Positions 7,527 to 12,500 of a DNA stretch of 12,500 bases are shown one piece after another. The stretch comes from Chrysomallon squamiferum (Eukaryota; Mollusca; Gastropoda; Neomphalida; Peltospiridae). The DNA is taken from NCBI GenBank assembly GCA_012295275.1, contig CM022668.1:12713022-12725521 (forward strand), in the 5' to 3' direction. The notes under the pieces are model-generated. The model was not told the DNA's origin, did not search any database, and saw only the letters and a list, made by a program, of their open reading frames with translations. The translations under genes and the position numbers were made by a program. How positions within the stretch are numbered: position 1 is the stretch's first letter; every line of letters begins with the position of its first letter.

Positions 7527-7786
7527 ACAACTAGATAATATTCACATATTTACCCTCTTAGAAATGTTTCATATATATATCAAAAAACAGATACAAAAGG
7601 ATAAGGATTTTTTTTCTGATGGTGACTGGTGTTTTAATTAAATAATGACATTAATATAAACATTAGAGGTAGAAACATCCATTGATTATTATTATTATTA
7701 TTTTTTTTTTTTTTTGATTAGTAAATATCAATGTACAGATGTATAGCACTAGTTAACATGATATCACTGTCTATGACTTTCTTTCT
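7527..7786. other. AT-rich spacer with ATT and T runs
   Basis: Contains (ATT)n at about 7686-7701 followed by a T-run at about 7701-7716. No gene or structured RNA is recognised. Confidence 0.45.
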
Positions 7787-7872
7787 CTTTGTGTGTGTGT
7801 GTGTGTGCATATTTGTGTATGTCTATATGTATGTGTGTATATATGTATGTGTGTGTATATATATATATATGC
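7787..7872. repeat. TG/TA compound microsatellite
   Basis: TG repeats at about 7791-7807 and 7843-7856 are separated by TATG-type units and end in (TA)n at about 7856-7870. Confidence 0.93.
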
Positions 7873-8035
7873 ATCCCTATGTTTTTTGTTTTTTTTATCT
7901 GTGCATAATTCTCTTTTCATTCTTTATATGCACCTTTTTAGGTAACACCTTTTATTTTATTTCTCTCCATCTCTATAACATACATTACTTTCAGTACACA
8001 GTGTTCTTTATATATCTACATCTCTCAGTTTTAGT

Positions 8036-8093
8036 CACTCTTTCTCTATTTCTATCTCTCTTTTTTTATCTCCTCATATCTCTCTGTGTGTGT

Positions 8094-8156
<63 letters not shown>

Positions 8157-8161
8157 TCTCT
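8036..8161. repeat. Long CT tract
   Basis: Degenerate CT/TTTC sequence from about 8036 gives way to (TG)6 at about 8084-8096 and then almost uninterrupted (CT)n from 8097 to 8161 with one tcc interruption. A pure homopurine-homopyrimidine mirror repeat of this length can form triplex (H-) DNA. The upstream 7873-8035 is T-rich, with no gene. Confidence 0.95.
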
Positions 8162-8285
8162 AACCCATGTAACTCGTGTTAAACGGAACACACATAATTG
8201 ACTCATTATGCAGCTAAGACACGTGAACCAGAATAAACCCTGTACATATTCTGTGATTAATAATTAACATAACCTCTTTCAGATA

Positions 8286-8334
8286 GGTCATCCAGTTGAT
8301 GCTGGTACTTAGTCTGGGATTTAATTCATGTCGG
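8286..8334 (-). mobile_element. Possible cephalopod SINE body fragment
   Basis: Read on the minus strand, the segment contains TAAGTACCAG followed after a few bases by ACTGGATGAC, preceded by GAATTAAATCC. This echoes the central part of octopus tRNA-derived SINEs as I remember it (ATTAAATAAGTACCAG followed by an ACTGGGGTCGA-type word). There is no adjacent tRNA-like head, because microsatellite lies where it should be, so at most this is a fragment. The surrounding open minus-strand frame (8214-8340) is not recognised. Confidence 0.3.
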
Positions 8335-8369
8335 TTTTCATTGACATGCAAGCATGTATATATTATACA

Positions 8370-8610
8370 CATAGACTGACTGACACACACACACGCACAC
8401 ACAGTCACACATACACACACATGCACTTGATAAATGAATTAAAAACATGTTTTGTTCTGTTGCTATTTGGGTTTTTTACTCTCAGTGTGTGTTTGTGTGT
8501 GTATGTGAACAAACATACATATATGCATACATGTGTACATATACATACACACACGAGAGAGAACAATATAAAGTATTTATTTTTAATTCTCACACACACA
8601 CACACATATA
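8370..8610. repeat. CA/TG microsatellite cluster
   Basis: CA-rich units at 8379-8427, TG units at about 8484-8508, ACAT/ATAC units at 8512-8555, and (AC)n at about 8591-8606. Intervening DNA (8428-8483, 8556-8590) is plain AT-rich sequence. Confidence 0.9.
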
Positions 8611-8757
8611 CATTAAGCTGTTCTATTTTACTCGAGTTATTGCACTATTCATGCAAAAAAGAAATATTTTATTTTAAAAATGTCTCTTTACAAGTAAGCA
8701 TGGACCATGGACTTTGATGTTCAGTGTAGTGTGTAGTACTCGTTACCATGGGAAAAA

Positions 8758-8841
8758 CAATAAACTAGCTATTTAATGTTAATGAATGAACTAAATGAAA
8801 AATGAATGAAACTGTGAATGGCTTGCTTCTGCCATGTGTGT

Positions 8842-8881
<40 letters not shown>

Positions 8882-9060
8882 TATGAGTTTTACCCCAGAA
8901 TGAGAAATCAATAAAATAGTTAATGAATAAATTAATGAAAAATGAAGATAAATGAATGAATGGTTGACTGACACAAAACGCACCTCTATCTGTTCTTCAG
9001 GCTCAAAAAAAAGGAGCCACAGCTGGTCAGATTGGGAAAAATCAATAAACTGACAGACTG
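8758..9060 (+). repeat. Imperfect direct repeats flanking a T37 tract
   Basis: The phrase 'gttaatgaatgaactaaatgaaaaatgaatgaa' at about 8779-8811 recurs as 'gttaatgaataaattaatgaaaaatgaagataaatgaatgaa' at about 8919-8961. Upstream words match as well: gggaaaaacaataaact (about 8750), gaaatcaataaaat (about 8904) and gggaaaaatcaataaact (about 9034). A 37-base T homopolymer (8843-8879), preceded by TG units, sits between the first two copies. Short degenerate AATG repeats account for part of the match. Confidence 0.55.
8984..9057 (-). CDS. Candidate 74-nt internal exon (unknown protein)
   Basis: On the minus strand, CATTTTACAG (AG at 9058-9059) is followed by 74 bases and the donor GATAGAG|GTGCGT (GT at 8982-8983). 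After two split-codon bases the frame is open for 24 codons to phase 0, including QFIDFSQSDQLWLLFF and then EPEEQIE. The residue mix is ordinary and protein-like, unlike the microsatellite frames nearby. The pyrimidine tract is only moderate. An alternative acceptor (TTTTTCCCAATCTGACCAG) lies inside. Part of the exon ('FIDFSQ') falls in the repeated caataaac word, which lowers confidence. The protein is not recognised. Confidence 0.25.
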
Positions 9061-9219
9061 TAAAATGTCGGCAGAGATTCTGAGATCTAATGAGTCTCAG
9101 GATCAACTGTTCTCGGTGAACTAATTAAGTTTTTTCTAGTTCTAACCAGTGCTCCTGACCAGATTAATAACATTGTTGGTATTTGCTTTCCATCATTTCT
9201 CAGATAAATGTTAATATGA

Positions 9220-9377
9220 TTGTGTGTATGTGTCTTTATACAAAAAGATATATCTATCTATTCATTGATCTGTCTTCTATCCATATATCTGTCAGTGTGT
9301 GTGTGTGTGTGTGTGTGTGGAGAGATAAATGTACATATATATACATACACACAGATATATGCATACTGCAACAATAT

Positions 9378-9416
<39 letters not shown>

Positions 9417-9462
9417 GAGACACAACATTTTTCCCATCATTATTTTAAACACACACACACCT
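9220..9462. repeat. TG and CA microsatellites facing each other
   Basis: (TG)n at about 9294-9319 and (AC)n at 9379-9411, with ATAC/GATA units between and a further (AC)n at about 9449-9461. A degenerate TATC block is at 9250-9292. The TG and CA arms can pair over a loop of about 60 bases. Long frames on both strands here are repeat translations. Confidence 0.92.
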
Positions 9463-9605
9463 CACCAGGCAAATTAAAGACAGTGTAATTGATAACTATA
9501 AATATTGATTTACTAAAATAACTGATGAATAAATCAGGCCGATGGTTGTAAACACAAAGACAACTGATAAATAATAGATGTGAGTTAAAAGGAAGTGAAA
9601 GAAGC

Positions 9606-9622
9606 ACTCACCTTGGTAAGAT
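9606..9622. other. Overlapping splice donor-like motifs on both strands
   Basis: The minus strand reads CCAAG|GTGAGT (GT at 9610-9611) and the plus strand reads CCTTG|GTAAGA (GT at 9617-9618). Upstream of the minus-strand donor a short frame (TLSLITRYLSSYQ) is open, and TTACACACACAG could serve as an acceptor. It abuts a microsatellite and is weak. Nothing else supports an exon. Confidence 0.15.
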
Positions 9623-9644
9623 GATAGGTATCTAGTAATTAGTG

Positions 9645-9790
9645 ATAATGTCTGTGTGTGTAAGTAAATACACACGTGTGTATATATAGATATATAGATA
9701 AAGATATATATGTGTGTGTGTGTATGTATGTGTGCATCTGCATATATATTTATATCTTTATATCACATATCTATATATACACGTTACATT

Positions 9791-9829
<39 letters not shown>

Positions 9830-9855
9830 CTACATAATATATATGTGTGTGATAG

Positions 9856-9888
<33 letters not shown>

Positions 9889-10150
9889 CACATATATGTT
9901 AGTACACTATACATATACACATACACATATTATACAAACAGAAACACACAGACACATATATACATACATATATATATATATGTGCATACATCTACAAATG
10001 CTATGCACAGATACATAAATATAAACATACATATACACACATATACACACACACCTAAACAACCACATACATATCAAAAGATAGATGTATATGTAATTAT
10101 ATGTATTTTGGTGTATACACACACACACACACACACATAATGTATACATT
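9645..10150. repeat. 500-bp TG/TA/CA compound microsatellite
   Basis: TG blocks (9650-9660, 9712-9732, 9790-9808), (TA)n blocks (9806-9830, 9857-9880) and CA blocks (9883-9893, 10034-10052, 10118-10138) alternate with short interruptions. Several TA blocks are flanked by TG on one side and CA on the other, as in the 951-984 palindrome. All long frames here are low-complexity. Confidence 0.95.
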
Positions 10151-10204
10151 ATATTCCACAAAATACACATAGAAATCTTTTATAGATATTTTATATAGGC
10201 TAAG

Positions 10205-10290
10205 TATATATGTCTGTTTATGTACATGTATATATATATCCATATGTGTGTGTGTGTGTGTGTGCATATGTATGTGTATCTGTACATATG
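10205..10290. repeat. TA/TG microsatellite
   Basis: A tatatatat block at about 10230-10238 is followed by (TG)n at 10246-10263 and degenerate GTATG units. Confidence 0.9.
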
Positions 10291-10359
10291 CTAATTACAA
10301 TACTATAAGCATATTTGATGCAGTTATCAATTATATAACTTAAGAGATAATTAAAAGTT

Positions 10360-10368
10360 ACTTACCTG
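10360..10368 (-). other. Isolated perfect splice donor-like motif
   Basis: The plus strand acttacctg is CAG|GTAAGT on the minus strand, with the intron starting at 10365. It is a full consensus match. The sequence that would be the exon (10366 upward) is very AT-rich with stops in two frames and no clear acceptor. A non-coding exon or a chance match are both possible. Confidence 0.2.
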
Positions 10369-10483
10369 GACAAATTATAATATTATTATTAATTATTACA
10401 ATAATTTTTTAACATCGAGGATTTAAGCTCGAACAAAAATGATGTAACAGGGTTTGACATAATGTAAGAAAAAATGTCAAGAA

Positions 10484-10735
10484 TTTCTTATCTTTTAAAA
10501 CACAATTTATACATTATCTTAACTCAAGTTTATTTATCTTTTCATACACTCAGTTTATTTACATTATGCAGTAAAACTTGCGTATATTTATCTTTTATTT
10601 ATAGACAATTAATTTGCATATGTAATAAATGAAATTGGCTTATCGTTTATTTCACGGTCAATTAATTTACATATAGAGTAACTCAGATATCTTTATCTTT
10701 TCCTACAGTTAGTTAAGTTATGAATGCATTTCCAG
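10484..10735 (+). repeat. Diverged ~52-bp tandem repeat, five copies
   Basis: The word ttatctttt (or ttatcgttt) starts copies at about 10488, 10534, 10588, 10640 and 10692, giving spacings of 46-54 bases. It is followed in each by 'cagtcaatttatttacatatg..gtaa' with many changes. One copy contains ATTTGCAT (10612-10619), a perfect POU octamer match, but it is a variant of the repeat rather than clear evidence for a regulatory site. No coding frame is visible. Confidence 0.55.
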
Positions 10736-10744
10736 ACTTCGTTA

Positions 10745-11015
10745 GTTTAAGTGGCCAGTTTCGTTTTTCACCTGGTTAGTTTAAATGGTTATCTCTGAAA
10801 CTTGCTTAATTAAATCTTTCACTTTAAAAAAAAAAAAAAAAATTCTGTTTTAATTTAAATGCTTTGCACCTTACAGTCAGACAGGTTAATTATAATTGTT
10901 ATCTTTGAAACTTCACATACGCACAGACACACACAGACATACATACATATTGGTGTGTTTGTTTCTGTCTGTGTGTGTGTGTGTGTGTTTTTGTGTGTGT
11001 ATGTGTATGTGTTTT

Positions 11016-11049
<34 letters not shown>

Positions 11050-11110
11050 TGCATATATACATTTATAAGCTTGTGATTTGTTCTCTTGTGCCAATGCATT
11101 TCCAGACATT
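10745..11110 (+). repeat. Imperfect duplication split by a TG microsatellite
   Basis: Two pairs of words recur. 'gttatctctgaaacttg' at 10788-10804 matches 'gttatctttgaaacttc' at 10898-10914. 'aatgcatttccagac' at about 10723-10737 recurs exactly at about 11093-11107. The order is reversed relative to each other, so this is more than one simple duplication. An A-run lies at 10827-10842. Confidence 0.45.
10915..11062. repeat. CA then TG microsatellite
   Basis: Degenerate CA units at 10919-10950 lead to TG repeats at about 10970-11048 with TTTT interruptions, then gcatgcatatatac. CA and TG arms are complementary, so single strands can fold back. Overlapping frames on both strands are translations of the repeat. 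Confidence 0.93.
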
Positions 11111-11499
11111 GTCTATGTTTGAATATTAACCAGACATATTAAAGGCAAAAGTGTATTCATTCCTAAATTCTTACATTTATACATAAATACATTCATACAA
11201 ACATATACACATGCCCACCCAAACATTTAAGACTTTCTTAAAAACTCCAAAACCCAAACAAACCATTAACATGCTGTTTATAGTGCTCTGTAACAAAACA
11301 AACATCAGTTGCAAACCTCAACACGATTGCTTCATTTGCTTGGCACTAATTGTAATTACAGCCAATCAGAATCATTAAGACATTTGGCAAAGGAAGTGCA
11401 CATACACTGAATAGTTACATAAAAAAATATTTGTACCACACACACAGAGACCCACACACATGCATTCAGATTATAAATATTAATTTTCCTCAAATTCAT
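11111..11499. other. Unique AT-rich sequence with a CCAAT motif, no gene
   Basis: AGCCAATCAG near 11359-11368 is a good NF-Y-type CCAAT box, with TTGGC half-sites on either side (about 11340 and 11382). No CpG enrichment or initiator-like context accompanies it, so I do not call a promoter. Short CA units occur at 11440-11460. Confidence 0.3.
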
Positions 11500-12070
11500 A
11501 AATCCATTCTAATTCTTTAATTTCAGAATATTTGTTCTTAATATTCTTTAAATTCAAAATATCTGTTCATAGTAATCTTAAAATTCAAAATATTTGTTCT
11601 TAATAATCTTTAAATTCAAAGTATTCTAATTTCTTAAGATTCAAAATATTTGTTCTTAATAATCTTTAAATTCAAAGTATTCTAATTTCTTAAAATTCAA
11701 AGTATTTGTTTTTTTAATATTCTTTAAATTCAAAATATTTGTTCTTAATAATCATTAAATTCAAAATATCTGTTCTTAATAACCTTTAAATTCAAAATAT
11801 CTGTTCTTAATAACCTTTAAATTCAGAATATCAAAATATCTGTTCTTAATAACCTTTAAATTCAGAATATCAAAATATCTGTTCTTAATAACCTTTAAAT
11901 TCAAAATATCAAAATATCTGTTCTTAATAACCTTTAAATTCAAAATATCAAAATATCTGTTCTTAATAACCTTTAAATTCAAAATATCAAAATATCAAAA
12001 TATCTGTTCTTAATAACCTTTTAAATTCAAAATATCAATTTGTCATAATTCTTTAAATTCAGAATATCTT
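11500..12070 (+). repeat. Minisatellite with unit growing from 31 to 39 to 47 bp
   Basis: The basic 31-base unit (atctgttcttaataacc, then tttaaattcaaaat) is diverged at 11510-11760 and nearly perfect from 11761. From about 11826 each unit gains an extra 8-base aaaatatc (or agaatatc) word, making 39 bases. The last unit, near 11990-12005, has two extra words (47 bases). Because 39 is a multiple of three, a minus-strand frame at 11776-11982 is open and repeats the 13-residue word NLKVIKNRYFDIL. This is a by-product of unit length, with no sign of a real protein. On the minus strand the array follows the stop codon of the exon at 12122-12254, so it may be transcribed as 3' UTR. Confidence 0.9.
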
Positions 12071-12121
12071 TTTTTTCATCAAAAATCAAACACCATAAAC
12101 TGGATATTAAAAAGATTTTTA

Positions 12122-12254
12122 TCAAAATCCCATCATGTTCAAATCGTGCAGCATGGTACCTTTAATTAGCTCATTGCCCTGATAATCCTGTTGTTGATAT
12201 TGATGTGTTTTGGGGTTCATGTACTTCCAATTATATTTTGCATTTACTAATTTC
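12122..12254 (-). CDS. Probable last coding exon, 43 residues plus stop (unknown protein)
   Basis: On the minus strand a T-rich tract (about 12285-12305) is followed, with no intervening AG, by GGACATGGCTGCAG (AG at 12255-12256). The exon then starts with one split-codon base and stays open for 43 codons to TGA at 12122-12124. The peptide is polar and protein-like: it contains YNWKYMNPKTHQYQQQDY, then LIKGTMLHDL, and ends NMMGF. It looks like a cytoplasmic C-terminal tail, with no membrane segment, signal or known motif. The gene would enter from beyond 12500. No AATAAA is seen on this strand down to 11500. A donor-like AAAG|GTACCA (exon end 12160) could instead make it a 95-nt internal exon. 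The family is unknown to me. Confidence 0.45.
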
Positions 12255-12451
12255 CTGCAGCCATGTCCATGTATGAATATAGATTGACAAAAAAAATAAA
12301 AAAGAAGAAAAAACAAAATTTATTTTTTGCAGACATCAATATTAATCAGGGATAAGCAGAAAGAATGGACAGAAACATTAATTGTAACCCAAGGGAAAGA
12401 GAATGCTGAGTTTCAGAGTGAATGTTTTTTTTTTTTGTAGATAAAAACATT
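12255..12451. other. Intronic or intergenic AT-rich sequence
   Basis: Holds the branch and pyrimidine-tract region of the exon just described (A/T-rich at 12289-12330). After that comes unique sequence to a T-run at about 12426-12437. No further exon is apparent before the window end. Confidence 0.4.
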
Positions 12452-12500
12452 TATATACACATACAGACACACACATAATGCATGTGAACATACATACATA
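12452..12500. repeat. CA/ACAT microsatellite running off the window
   Basis: Starts with tatacacatacagacacacaca, then has a short interruption and (ACAT)n up to the last base, so the right edge is truncated. Confidence 0.85.

Noticed and set aside
7042-7530. 162-codon minus-strand frame
   Set aside because: Half is translated microsatellite and the start lies inside the repeat. The remainder is AT-rich spacer with no recognisable domain.
7731-8201. 156-codon plus-strand frame
   Set aside because: It is composed of translated TG/TA repeat, T-rich spacer and the CT tract (Ser-Leu runs). It has no domain and no plausible composition.
8214-8426. Minus-strand frame containing a protein-like stretch near 8214-8340
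   Set aside because: The start is inside a CA repeat, the splice sites are weak, and part of it matches the SINE-like fragment.
11355-11395. CCAAT box with flanking TTGGC half-sites as a promoter
   Set aside because: There is no CpG enrichment, TATA box or adjacent open frame. The motif alone is too short to support a promoter call.
11776-11982. 68-codon minus-strand frame with five 13-residue repeats
   Set aside because: The open frame follows automatically from a 39-base unit lacking a stop. There is no splice or start evidence beyond that.
1-12500. Defence system, phage, plasmid or other prokaryotic cassette
   Set aside because: No long coding frames, ribosome-binding sites or operon structure. 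Microsatellites and splice-type signals point to an animal genome.

Overview
This window looks like non-coding DNA from a large, AT-rich, repeat-dense animal genome. The abundant (TG/CA)n, (TA)n and (ACAT)n compound microsatellites, A/T homopolymers and many decayed minisatellites, plus two short stretches resembling the tRNA-derived SINEs of cephalopods, suggest a cephalopod mollusc, probably an octopus. The organism call is inference. No operons, Shine-Dalgarno sites, rRNA or intact tRNA are visible, and no intact multi-domain protein can be read. Almost every long open frame is a translated microsatellite.

Layout. 1-400: four decayed copies of a ~98-bp tandem repeat. 440-680: a small CpG-containing unique patch with a 62-codon frame. 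685-1230: compound microsatellite with a perfect 34-bp palindrome. 1461-1520: six 10-bp units carrying TAATCC motifs. 1980-3215: a ~26-copy 29-bp minisatellite (2216-2968) nested inside older, longer repeat copies. 3428-3483: a candidate 56-nt minus-strand exon. 3611-3690: a SINE-like relic, followed by T/A-rich simple sequence. 4181-4567: the most distinctive patch, a CpG-dense segment with an ETS-like motif, probably a promoter and 5' exon. 4610-4950: a ~69-bp tandem repeat. 5640-5900: another unique CpG-containing patch with a possible plus-strand exon. 6445-7075: nine diverged copies of a ~66-bp repeat. 7280-8161: microsatellites ending in a long CT tract. 8286-8334: second SINE-like fragment. 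8758-9060: imperfect direct repeats around a T37 tract, with a candidate 74-nt minus-strand exon. 9200-10290: compound microsatellites. 10484-10735: ~52-bp tandem repeat. 11500-12070: a minisatellite whose unit grows from 31 to 39 to 47 bp. 12122-12254: the best protein-coding candidate, a minus-strand last exon encoding 43 residues. 12452-12500: microsatellite running off the window.

Genes. A minus-strand gene probably enters from beyond 12500 and may end in the exon at 12122-12254. The CpG-dense patch near 4.2-4.6 kb may be the 5' end of a separate transcript, and a plus-strand exon candidate lies about 1.2 kb downstream of it. Each exon rests on splice-site appearance and an open frame only. 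I do not recognise any of the proteins.

No new molecular system is evident. The real interest is the number of independent minisatellite families at different stages of decay, and the few unique islands between them.
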